This document shows, in pieces, positions 32,491 to 43,300 of a stretch of 64,000 nucleotides of DNA. The DNA comes from Bryoerythrophyllum caledonicum (Eukaryota > Streptophyta > Bryopsida > Pottiales > Pottiaceae), in assembly GCA_963971425.1 (NCBI GenBank), contig OZ020526.1:434001-498000 (forward strand). The letters run 5' to 3'. The first letter of the stretch is position 1; each line of letters starts with the position of its first letter. Position numbers and translations under genes: made by a program. The notes beneath the pieces were generated by a model. The model was not told the DNA's origin and did no database searches. It saw only the letters and a program-made list of their open reading frames with translations.

Positions 32491-35400
32491 TGTTGCAGTT
32501 TGTAGAGTAAGTAGTCCTCCGGATAGCAATTAGTTGAAGCTAAATGTGCCCGGCATGGTCGCTCTAAATTCGTTCCCACAGAGATCTATTGTTTCTTCTT
32601 GGAATGCTAAGTAAGCTATTTGCTATCCCTCTACCACACGCCAGTTAGTATTCCTATTTTACGCCTGACCTTTTTATCCGGATCCTTTCGGACGTCCAAT
32701 GTAGTTTCCTACTATTTTCCGGGTCCTGCCAACTTCCGGAAGGTCAGATGGAGTTTGTCTTCTGGAGTTTTTAAACGAGTGGCCGGGTACCATTGATCCT
32801 ATTTTGTGTAAGTGGCCGGATTCCCCACTGCCTTGTGACTTTAAGTGGCTAGGCACCCACTCTCCCTAGGTTGCTAATTGGTCGTTGGTTTGTTGTTTCC
32901 GGATGCACTCTCTTACATTATCCGGAAGGCCTTCCGGATACGGTCACTCAGAGGCTCACCCGGGCTACAACGACATTCTGGAAAATGATTAGTGGTTCGG
33001 TGACGTGTGAAGGGTAGATCTGCATTTGGACTTCCTTCTAGACATACACCACAGGCTTTTCCATCTATCGTAAGGGGAAATTCCGGTCGCAACCAGAATC
33101 CGGGTTCACACGGAATCTCCGTGCCCTAGGAGCTACCAGGCCACCACCTAAAGTACCCTCCCTCCCCCTCCAGGCTTCTTCCGGTCACCAAGGATCGTCA
33201 GACTCTATCTAACCTCTCCTTTAGCTGTTCCGGGCGCTCTCCCACAGCAAGTCCCAACCGGTTAGACTAGATGCTTATCCGTGAACCACTTCAGCTTCCA
33301 CAACTATTCCACTAATCATCAACCAGAATGGGCCCTATCCTTCATTCACAAAATGATACATGCCACCAGAATTTCAATACAAGAAAATATACTAACAGCA
33401 AATATCTTTCCTGAGGAAAAGGAAAAAAGGCCCTTAGCCGGCCACAACTCTTGCGTTAAGAGCCCGCTACCGCTGAGCTAAAATCGAAACTAAGAAGCTA
33501 AAAATCCGGGAAATCCTATCCTAAAAGTGAAAGGGATATTATCCCTAGAAATCCGGAATTCAAACTTAGATCCGAAAGTTTCGAACCTGAGATACGGTTT
33601 CTACGGATCTAACTCAAAAAAGGAAAACTGTCTTTAGTCTTACCGTATGATAGCCGGGTGCAAGCTTGAGCCCCATCGTTAATCGCTTATCAGACCTTTT
33701 AGAACTAAAGATTCTAATCTACGGGGTTACTTGGTTCGGCCTCCGACTGCTACGGCGTGAAGGGGTAACTTCTGCTGGAGCGGCGCCGACCTCGGTTTGC
33801 GCCGGAATGGCTGCTGGTGGTTCCGGTGAGGTGGTCGGCGTCGGCATACCTGGTCCGGATGGTGCATCCGGGTCCCCTGTTGTAACCGCCTGGCCGGATG
33901 GTGCATCGGCCCGGTCTTCAATGTCCGGAAGGTCCCGGAAGCTACCGCTGGGGCTGACCACCATGGGTGTCGCTGTCGAGCTTCCGGGTAAAGGATCCGT
34001 CACTGGTGGCCCCGGAGAGGGAGACTCGGAGGAAATTCGGAAGGGCAAGGGTGGTACTACTTGACTCCTTGGCACCTGTTCCCACTTCTGAATACTCTCC
34101 GTGCTTGGGAAGGCCACCCCATTCCAACTCATAGGAGAGCTGAAGTCCGGCGTTCCCACGAGGTCATTGAATTGTCCGGTGAGTGACTTCGCTGTTCCAG
34201 ATGCAGGTCTGGGTGAAGAGCCGGCCGGAGGTTGAGAAGGAGAAACAGCTGCCGGACCGGATGGGGATCCGGACGGGCCGGCAGTGGTTTCAGACGGATG
34301 TGCCTGGGTTCCGGATGGTCCCACAGCATCTGAAGCAGGAGGTGCCGGAACTGGAGGGGGAGCTCCTGGTACTGTTGAGGTGGCCGCGACGAGCTCCCTC
34401 GCTAGCTCCTGCATCTTGGACCAAGTGCCCTCCATTTTCCGGCTGTGATCTACCAAGAACCGGATAACCTGCCCCCTGCTGAGCTTCTCGTTCTTCTCCA
34501 AGCTCGCCGTGTAGAGTAATGCCCGGTTAACCGTATCCACCGAAAAATCCAGTGCCGTGAGAATATCGGTCAGTGACTGTGACGCCGCCCGGACCTTCAT
34601 TTCTGCCACCACTCGGGCATGCTGTGCTGCATCCCGTGCGGCTTCCGCCTGCCGGACCTGACTCCAGAGCCGGGTGTTAACCTTGGTTATGGTGGCGTTC
34701 TCCTGCTCCAGTCTTGTGACGGAATCGTGCTTCTCCTTCATCTCTCTGAGCTGGGCGATGAGGTGAGTGGTGTCCTCCAGTCCGACTGCCTCTAAGATGG
34801 CCATTATCATGGCATGCCTCTCCCGGATCTCCCCCTCCTGGATCCTGGTCCTCCAAACAATATGTCTGCACAGCTCGTGGACATCCACGGGAATGTCGCC
34901 AATGATGCTTGGGACAAACGTCGGTCCCGGCTCTGATCCGGTCGCGAATCGTTCGTCTTCTGGGGCCGGTTCCGGTGCTGCAGGCTGTGCTGTGGTTGGT
35001 GGTGCTATGGGTGGGCTCTGCGCCGGGATTGTTGACAACGGCCGGCATTCTCCCGGGGTCTCCGGAGTCCTCTGCACCGAACGACTACGCTTCCGGTTCG
35101 GTCTTCGAAGTATAAGGGGGGATGACGACTTCTCCGTGTCAGAGTGCGTCGATTCATCCAGTTCCTCATCTGTTTCCATCCCTCCGTATGACTGGATGGT
35201 GAGCAAGCTGTCGTACTCGGCCTGCTCGTCCGGACTCAACATCTTCTGCTTGGCATACATGTGAGCCAGGTAGGTGGAAAGCGGGGATGGGGTTTTCCGG
35301 GCTTTCGGCAGGTTCTTCACCATCCGGTCAATCTGCTCGTCCATGATGGCTGCCCAGTCGACAGACAACTTCCCTCTCATCGAGCCTAAGATTAGGGTTG

Positions 35401-36342
35401 CTAGCTTGGCCACTATCCGTTTCGGTTTCTCGGGGTGGAAAATAGGATTGATGAATGCCATTACTAACCTGGCATCCGGATCGGTGAGATCGCTGAGGAC
35501 ATACCCGTCCTTAGGGTTAGCCTTCGCGCGGAATTCGCCCTTCAGGATGGCGTCGTCACGTTCCGCCACCTTGATTGTTCCTGCCCGGAACTCGTAGGTA
35601 TCTCTCCAGAGCGCCGTAGTCCAGACCTCCGGATGCGCCCTAATCTTCTGTGCGTATTGGCTTGGTGGCTCTCCCAGGAGCTCCGTCATCATTGTTTCGC
35701 TCTGGTAGGCCCACGGTGTCGCTAGACGACCTTCACAACCCATGATTTCGAGGTAGCTCTCTAAAATCCGACAGGTCTTGACCGGCTTCGGAATCTCCGG
35801 AGTTACCTTCTGCAACACTAGTGTTTCGGTAGCCGGAGCCTTGCCCTTCTTGCCCGCCATCCGTGCCCACCTCTCCGTGAACTTGCGCCTCGCAATATTG
35901 TCAAGAGAACCTGCACGCACTGTCCTTACCAAGTCCCTCTTGCTAACCTAAATTGGCTCTTCCGTCCTTCACCAAGACCGGATTCAAAACCTAAGAGAAT
36001 GCGAGAAGGGAAAAGAGAATGAGCCTGCTGGAAACCCTAAAAGATTGGTACACAGGGCTGCCAGTCGCGTTTTGTATCTGACGCGCTCGTACGGAAAACA
36101 GTTATGCGTCATGATGGCATTTCCGGTTCCGGCTGTAACCGCCCTCCGATTTTGCAACTTCCGGGAAGGGTGCTGTAACTATCTTCATTAGGGATTCCGG
36201 CGCAGCACTAAAATCTTATTTCATTCCATGAACTACTTATGCTCTTTTAGTCAACTAACTAACTAATTTTTCTATTTTTTTTTTCTTATTTTCTTCCGGG
36301 ATTGTATTAAGTTCCGGAAGTATGTGGGGACAGCTTCCCACA
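32491..36342 (-). repeat. 5' LTR of the first Ty3/Gypsy element, with an internal long frame
   Basis: 3852 bp, nearly identical to the left LTR. On the sense (minus) strand it contains a 737-codon frame (33719-35932). Its N-terminal third is globular and conserved-looking (WTTALWRDTYEFRAGTIKVA, MAFINPIFHPEKPKRI), the middle has a coiled coil, and the C-terminal third is Pro/Ser/Gly-rich. I do not recognise a domain; its layout resembles extra proteins of plant Tat/Athila-type elements. Coding capacity inside both LTRs is unusual. Confidence 0.9.
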
Positions 36343-36628
36343 CCTGCTAGGAAATCCTTAGAGAATCCTTCCCAGTAAATGCTATAACTTCTAAACAATT
36401 ACATGGATTATTGTTCTACATCTCAAACAACCAAAGATATGAAGGCTCTCTGTATACGACCTCTGAAAGTCCTCTATGCACACAAAACTGAGAAACCAAT
36501 GACTCCCCCCGTTGCAAACTGAAATTGGGAACTGATATGCGTGAAGATGAGGAATAAACTTACCAGTGGCTACGAAGGCAAATGCGTTGATATTGGTGAA
36601 CAAGACCTGGGAACAGCTGCTGCTGGTC

Positions 36629-37120
36629 TCAATGCAAAATGGTCGTAACTGCTACGTTGGAGTAAATGGCAGGCGTATCCATGGTGGTGAAGGAAAAGTA
36701 TTGAGCGTCGAGGAGGAAAGCAGGGTCCTTGTAGATGCAGTACATATTTTCGCCTGGCTCGCCGTGACCTATTTGAATGATGCCCGACCAATCGTCTAGG
36801 GACACCCACAAATGTCTTACAACAGTAGTTAATTTGGCATCAACCGCACATTGTAACTCTCCTCCAATCTATTTCCGGATCATGGTTTGGGTCCCCAACC
36901 ATCCAAAAATGATCTCGAACATGGGATTTGTTGTACGAGGGCGGCCTGAAATGGCGATGTGGATGTCTTGGCTGCCTTCTGCTGTAAATGAGAGGATTCC
37001 ACGCACTGGCTTTGGAAGCATCGAAAACCGAGCCCAATTAAGGTGTCCATGCACTGGTCCAATTGCCCAAGCATCACTAAAAATCTGCTTCTCCTGTAAC
37101 CTGTACATATTTGAGATCAC
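36629..37120 (-). pseudogene. FAMeT (farnesoic acid O-methyltransferase-like) domain fragment
   Basis: The minus-strand frame reads ISNMYRLQEKQIFSDAWAIG, then GILSFTAEGSQDIHIAIS and EIIFGWLGTQTMIRK, then an in-frame TAG (near 36874), then IGGELQCAVDAKLTTVVRHL, WVSLDDWSGIIQIGHG and YFSFTTMDTPAIYSNVAVTT. The pattern (F.A.GSQDIHIA.S....EI..GW..TQ..IR, then W.S.DD..I.IG.G) is that of the FAMeT/Methyltransf_FA domain, a beta-sandwich found mainly in animals and some protists. Despite the name it is not a proven methyltransferase. The stop lies between two conserved blocks in the same frame. It sits just inside a Helitron-like 3' end. Confidence 0.6.
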
Positions 37121-37173
37121 AAATCTAGTTTTTTTTAATAAATCTTATTTCAAATTCAACTCCGTTTTTTAGT

Positions 37174-37202
37174 GTGTCCGGAGGACACGGGTACATACTA
37201 GT
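37174..37202 (+). mobile_element. Helitron-like 3' terminus (hairpin + CTAG|T)
   Basis: GTGTCCGGAGGACAC forms a perfect 6-bp stem with a GGA loop (37174-37188). After nine bases comes CTAG (37198-37201), followed by T. This is the textbook Helitron 3' signature, better than the one at 4680. The sequence just upstream contains the FAMeT-like fragment, and Helitrons are known for capturing gene pieces. The 5' end is not identified; the young LTR element would lie inside the Helitron or between it and the next unit. Confidence 0.6.
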
Positions 37203-37329
37203 ATTTTATAAAGGATCTTTAAAATCAAGGGAACTTAAGGGCAGGGTCCTTCAGGGTTAAAATCCCTGACCCGACGACCTGGACTGGCTGTCAGCAAAGG
37301 GGGTTACTCGCTTCGCTTTGATTTACTCG

Positions 37330-38206
37330 TCTTTTGTGTCCCTAGCTCCCGCGGGCGCTTTCTCTCGCTCTCGTGCGCCGCTCGCTTCGTCACTTGCACT
37401 GCCCGCTGCCTGCTCCCCTTTGCCCTCGCCGTCTTTCCATTGGTAAGTTTTTTTCCTTTGCTTTTTCTCGCATGTTTGCTCGGTGTATCGTTAAGTTTGC
37501 GATGAGAAGTTGTTTTCTGTTTGCGTTTCACGTTGAAATTCCAAGTAATTGCTCGTGAGAGTTATCGGTGTTGCTTACTACTCAGCGTCCTGAATCATAC
37601 TGCATCGCTCTTTTATCTTTGAGATTTGATCCGGATGCACTCATTTGGATTGTCTTTATCAATACCTTGCAGATGTTGTGCGAGTGCTGTTTGCTATCAA
37701 CTTCTTGCTGCTTTCTCTGTATCTTTCCACTTAGGGTTTCGTTTTTCTTGCTTCTAGGTTTTGGGTTCTTGGAGCCATGTGAAACCCTTTTTAACATTTC
37801 CTCAGAATCCAGTTTGTTATCAAAACCTTGCAAGCGCGAAGTGAGTGGTGCTTGTACCGATTTGGTTGTGTCATACTTCAGGTTTTTGGATTCCAGCGAT
37901 TTGAGGCATGTCTGTCTCTTTTACTTGGTATGTTTTCTTTCTTCTTAAGTTTTACTTTTCCTGGATTTGCTAATTAGGTTTCCATTTCTGCTTGCGCTGC
38001 CTTTGTTTCTTTCTTTTGTCGCTTTGATTTGTGTTAATCCCAGGGTTTTGTTTCTGTTTGTGCGGACCTAGGGTTTGTTTCGATTTTCTTGTGTGGAGGT
38101 TCTACGGCGCTGCACTGCCATCTGAGTTGGTTGTATTGTGCTTTCATGCAGTTCGTAAGTGTTGCTTGCGAAGAAGCTCTTTCCTTTCATCTTTTTTTCT
38201 TCAGCT
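37330..38206 (+). promoter_or_regulatory. Likely promoter, leader exon and leader intron of the first CRN-like gene
   Basis: A CT-rich, CG-containing stretch (37330-37442) ends at a TTG|GTAAGT donor. A TTTTTCTTCAG acceptor at 38204 lies two bases before the start ATG. This gives a leader intron of 762 bp that is T-rich and contains TTAGGGTTT motifs. No TATA box is called. Confidence 0.4.
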
Positions 38207-41200
38207 ATGGAGCGTGTCTTCTTCAAATCGGACACACTGGTGGCCGTTGCGACTACTCCTGATGGCAAGATCGACTTCCGTTTAGTCGGTAGAAAGTTTG
38301 GGTTGGTACCAGATTCAATCGAGCTGTGTGGCGATGCTATTTCGGTCAATGACGACCTATGGTCAGTCGCTTCTTGGACAGAGATCAAGAAGTTGGTGGG
38401 TGTAGCAGGAACGAAAGAAGATCCCGTGATGGTCACTGGTCGTCCAATATCTGAAGCTCCTACAGGTATGTGCTCCTTCGTGGCTTGATCTTTAAGTCTG
38501 AGTGGAGCTTCTCCCAATCCACCCGTGTAGGGTTTTGTTTAGTCTGTCTTTGGTAGCTGAGTTTTCTGATCCTTCAGATTAATGAGGACATTAATCAGGC
38601 CACCAGGTCCAATAGGTTTGTTCACCTACTTCTCTGGCAGGTATTTCTGTGATCAAGTGCGTATGATTATTTGTTTTGCTTACTCTTTTGATAGTGTTTT
38701 GGGTTTAGGGTTCAGTGTTGAATCGGGACATTAAAGTATGATGTGGGTCCTTTGATAGACATGGTAGTTTGTGATGTATATTGTGGAATTCTGGTTCCCA
38801 AGACGTTTCACGGGTAGTGAGGTCTTCGTCTGGTCTTCGTCTGTTTAGATTTGTATATGACACATGCACAGCTCAACAACTCTGGATACCAACTTGTGGT
38901 TGTAGGTTGAGTTTGCTGTTGCCTGAGTTTGCTGATAGTGAGGTTCAACTACTTGGGGTCTGTTTGTCACCGGATCGTGGAACTTTTGCCTTGATATTCT
39001 GGTAGTTGATCGTCATTTTGGTAGTCCACTTGTGAGTGATTGCCGTCCTTGCATCCACTTCTATTTTTATTCTGAGGGAGAGGGAGTCTTCCTCGGATTG
39101 TGTCTCTGGAGCTCTCTTGGATTTTTTGCATCCATAACTTGATCAGGGATTTCAAGCGTCATCAGTTTTTCGCATGGTCTTATTCCGGGTTTTTTGCATG
39201 GTCTTATTCTCAGTCTTCGCTGCCGGTATTTTGTTGTGTTCGTTCAAGCTCCTGCTTCTTGTGGTGGTTTGCTTTAGATGGTGAATGACCAGGTCGGTTG
39301 CTTTACGCTGACAACACTGCATGAGTTCTCGTTCGAACGCAGCAAAAAAATCCTTATCACATTCCAAATTGATTGGGCCCCGTTAAAATAAGGAAAGCAT
39401 GGGTAATATTTACTCTTTTGTTGCGCATCATTTGGAAGCGATCTGTCTCTAGCGATGCTTTGTAATGACGCCGTGTCGCATCATTATATATGTACTTTAT
39501 TTTGGGTTTAGGGTTTAGGGTTATTATACCTGTAGGGTTTAGCTTTTGTTTTTGTCATAGTTTCGGTTGAAACAGTGCACCTAGGTGAACAGACTTCCTC
39601 TTCTTGGAAGCAGATTTCAGTACTCTTTTAGGTTCGACTTAGGTTTAGGATTGTTACATCTGGGCTCGTTGCACACTGCACAACGTTGGTGTGTGATTTG
39701 TTGTCTTTAAAAGGTTTCTTCGTGGCGTTCACCCATCAGGGTGTTGGATAGTGCGTCATGTGATGCATATTTCGCATCTTGATGTCCAATCAATCACCTT
39801 CGAAATTTTATTTTGTCATTCCAGTGCATTATTCACGATGCTGCTGCTGCTTGTTTTGTTTAGGGTTTTGTTTTGTTTATTTATTTATTTACTTATTGGA
39901 TCGTTTGTCACCTCTTGTAAACATTTCTCTCCTACAGTGTGATTTCTTACGTTTGTTTTGTATGCGAACCAGGAAATGCTGTGGAACATGAGGATGTCAC
40001 TCGCTGGCTGCAAAGATTGAAGTCACTTGTAGAAGATGGCGAAATGAAGGGAAGGATCTTGTTGAAATTGTTGGGGAAAACCCCAGAGTTTCGATCTCAT
40101 CTGTTTAGCGTTACCGATGATGATGTTGTGCGTGCAGCTCTTCTTGCTCTCATTGAACCAGATGATGCTACTGGTATGTTATTCTTGCTCCGTGTTTTTG
40201 GAGGCATCTTGAGAGATTTTTTATCCCTTTTAGTTGCTGTTTGATTAAATCTTGCGACTTTCATGCATGATCCCCATCGGTTGCACTCCCCTATTTTATT
40301 TGGGCTCATTGCTCACTGGACATAGTTTTAAATGTTGTTGTCCTTGCAAATAATTTAGGTCCACTTGTGGTGTGCGATTTAATGCAACCCAATTTTCGTT
40401 CTTGCCTGTGGGTTGCTGTTGTTTGTGTAACATCTCAAGCAGGTGAGGTTAAAGATTGTTCTCAAGATTGGATTAGGCACATGCTGCTCCCACAGCTACC
40501 TGAGCTCCCCAAAAGTGTGATGTTGCAGATGTGAAAAGTGGAGATATGCTCAGAGCTGACCATAGCTTGTCAAAGTTTGTGGCCTGTTTAAGAGACCAAG
40601 GACTGCAAGAGAGCATAATGAATGCCAAGGCTGGGTCCTTGATTAAGCTACCGGAGGGAGTCGTGTGGCTGGGGGACGATTCCACTTTTACAAACGAGTT
40701 ATATATGAGACCCTGCTACCTAGAGCTGCTTGAGGCAAAAGAGAAGTACTTTGAGTTAAGAAAAGTCTTAAATGCAGTTGTATACACAGGGACCCCAGGG
40801 ATTGGGAAGTCCCATCTGTGTGCGTTTGTGATAGCTCAGAAACTGATAGAAGGTAAAACTGTTTACTTTGAAAACTTCGCAAAGGAGTTCTTCAAGTTGG
40901 AATTGGAGGGAGGTGTCAGACGGTTGGAGAATATGCGTGTTTTACATCTTGTAGAAGAAATGGCGACTGCGGTTTACATAGTCGATGGTCACCCGCCTTC
41001 TAATTTTCAATCACCAGTGGAATCTCAAATCTTTGCAAGCCCGTCAGAGCCGCTCTTTAAGCCACAAAAAAAAGTTTGGCTGACGTGGTTGTTCTTGTAC
41101 ACTCCTTTGTTCGACTTGGAAGAAATGTGCAAGTGCAGGTCGACCGTATCTGCCTTTGAAAGTGCAGTCAGCGAGGCAAACGTGGAAGCGTGGTTTTTGG

Positions 41201-42168
41201 TGGCGGGTGGTGTGGCAAGAACGGTGTTGAAAGCAGCTAGCACGGGGACAAGTTTAGAGACTTGGAAGGCTGGGGTTTTGCGCGCCACTCAATCCTTGAA
41301 CGTAGAGGCCCTTCAGCTTATGGTGGCAGGTTTGCAAGATAGTACTTTTGCCCCAGGCAGCGATTCCCTTTTCCATTGGCGCGTAGAGGAGAAGTATCTA
41401 GAAGAGAGTAGCACGAGTCCTCAGCAGCAAGCGTTGAGGCGCTTCAAACGGAAGATGCTGTGCTTTGCATCAGATTGGGTAGCCAATATTATTTACCTCA
41501 AGTTGCGACTTGATAGTGTCTTGAAGGCAGTGTCTTTCATTTTGAGCACCACTGGGGATGTGGAGACATCGGCCCTCAGAGCATATTGGTTTGAGACGGT
41601 GTCGAACATGATTATTTCTGGTGGTGGCACATTTGAATGTAGATGGCTTGACACTGGTGATGAATTTAAGCTAACCCTACCCAGGTCACAGCTCTGTACA
41701 TTCAAAAGCACTGAAGAAGCTTCTGTGGCATGTAAGAACGACCTCTCCGTTTATTGTGTGCCTTTGGCGCATAACCAGGTAGCCATTGATGCAATGAGCA
41801 GCCCATACCTTTTCTTCCAGATGGCATCTGGAGCGAAACACACCATCAACATAGAGCTGTCGAAACTCCTGAAGGCATTGGATGATAAAGGCCGGTGTAC
41901 TCCGGAGGCCTTGGAATTCGTTACGAGCGCTTGTGATCCTCCGAGGAAGGAATTAGAGGATCCTGTGTTTATGTTCTGTACAACACCGACCCACTTCAAG
42001 AATGATTATAAGACTAATCAAAAGTTTGTCTCTAAGAGGAAGGTTGCAGAGAAAGGACCTATCCAGCAAGCTGTGCTTGAGGTTCCCATTGACTTCGTTG
42101 AAAGGTGTTTGGGAGGTCAAATCGATCTCAAGCTCGTTTCTCGCTCAACTCTGGCACAGATTGATTGA
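38207..42168 (+). CDS. Crinkler/RHS-type P-loop NTPase with nuclease-like C-terminus (copy 1)
   Basis: Exons 38207-38465, 39973-40173 and 40529-42168 join in phase 1 and encode 699 residues. Residues 1-86 form a compact N-terminal segment that may be a Crinkler-type header (weak). Residues 87-153 are helical. Walker A is GTPGIGKS (241-248) and Walker B VYIVDG (D306), the pattern of the STAND-like NTPase shared by Crinkler effectors and RHS proteins. Near the C-terminus AIDAMSSPYLFFQMASGAKH places an Asp (574) ten residues before a Gln (584), as in the restriction-endonuclease-like domain of this family. Crinkler/RHS proteins are known from oomycetes, fungi, trypanosomes and some plants and algae; proposed roles include nucleic-acid targeting in conflicts or in the nucleus. 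A nearer acceptor at 40441 leads quickly to a stop, so the 40528 acceptor is preferred. Confidence 0.7.
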
Positions 42169-43125
42169 TGTAAGTTAAATTCATTCCAGCGATTGAGTGT
42201 TGTTTTGTGTTGGGTGACGGTTAGAATTATAGACTTCGAAAAGTACAGAGAACATTTATGCTGGAGCATTTTGAGGTCTTTGCATGATAATCCTATCGTC
42301 TAGGTGTAATATGTCAAACATGTCAAACCAAATATGTCTAACTCTTGTCTACAGATATCGTGTGCTTATCCAAGCTCTTGTTATGTACCAGGTTGTAGGA
42401 GAACTGACATGGATTCCCAAAAGAAATGGGCATTTTGGCACGCGGATAACTGGATTAGGACCTAGTTCTAGTTTGTAGGAGTTGGAAGTCGTGGTGGAAG
42501 TTGGACTGACTCCTCCAGGTGGAGGTTTTGGGCACTTTGTATTCTGGATTTGAGCAGTGGAGATTGAAACAGTTTGAGACTGCATTTTTCCCTAGAATTC
42601 TAAGCCGTGATGCTGACTCAGTAATGGAACAAGTGTCTAATCATGTCATGAGTGTACGTACTTGCATTTGTTTCTGTGGCAGTAGTAGTTTGTCTTGAGT
42701 CGCAAGTTTCCTGCTGTGTGGATGCTTTTCCATAGTCGCTTTGAGCAGTTCCTCTAGAGTAGTTGCCGTTGCTGCAACCAATCGGTAAGCATGGATACTA
42801 GATAGAGTAATTGAGAGTAATTGTATATCCTTTGTTTGATGGGGATCGGTTGAGACTTGGTGGTCATGCGCACATGTAACTCATCTCGCTTTCTGCTGTT
42901 TTAGGTTGCAATACTCACCTTGTGCTTATCTTGTGTTGGGAAATTTTAACTGATAAGGGTGGACAGTTAATGCTTCTTACTCCGCGAAGATCATGATGTT
43001 ACATGAGGAAGCGCTGCTTGTAAAGAACTAGATAGACCAGTCAAGGCTTTTGCAGTAATGGCGGAGAAGAGAAGGAAGGGAGTCTTTATGATCTGTTTTT
43101 GTACGTTCAGATTCAGACTTGAGCT
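42169..43125. other. Downstream region of CRN-like copy 1
   Basis: Probable 3' untranslated region and spacer. No coding frame with recognisable motifs is seen. Confidence 0.4.
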
Positions 43126-43300
43126 ATGACTGTTGTAAATTTGTTCCAAAACCACTCTTGGAAGTTTTCTCTCGACAAAACTGTGGATCTTGCTGCTGTG
43201 GCCAAAATTTGCAATGGCTATGTTGGTGCCGACCTTCAAGCCCTGTGTCGTGAAGCCGCCCTGTCGGCGCTCTCTCATGATGAGGGAGTGATGAGTGAAT
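43126..43300 (+). pseudogene. CDC48-type AAA ATPase fragment
   Basis: The frame SWKFSLDKTVDLAAVAKICN, then GYVGADLQALCREAALSAL, matches the lid region after the second region of homology in CDC48-like AAA ATPases (VDL..IA..CNGYVGADLEALCREAA.SA), most like plant CDC48B. No Walker motifs accompany it, and the following sequence degenerates into short repeats (HLRESK). It is an isolated exon-sized piece. Confidence 0.65.

Larger units (their letters stand above)
22776..36347 (-). mobile_element. Ty3/Gypsy LTR retrotransposon, recent insertion, giant LTRs
   Basis: The element spans 22781-36342, flanked by a 5-bp target-site duplication CCTGC (22776-22780 and 36343-36347). On the minus strand the 5' LTR is 32491-36342 and the 3' LTR 22781-26631. 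The primer binding site, read on the minus strand as TGGCGCCGCTGCCGGGGATC (32465-32484), is of the type used by plant Athila/Tat-like elements. A polypurine tract abuts the 3' LTR (26632-26642). Interior order is gag, protease, reverse transcriptase, RNase H, integrase, which is Ty3/Gypsy order; no chromodomain was seen. The LTR copies differ at only about five positions, so the insertion is young. pol looks whole; the gag half looks broken about three times. It lies among host-gene fragments and should be treated as a fossil. Confidence 0.95.

Noticed and set aside
20625-37120. Alternative genetic code, because protein-like minus-strand frames cross stop codons
   Set aside because: Other genes here end normally at TAG, TGA and TAA, and the frames with stops are in regions of gene fragments. 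Pseudogenes explain this more simply.
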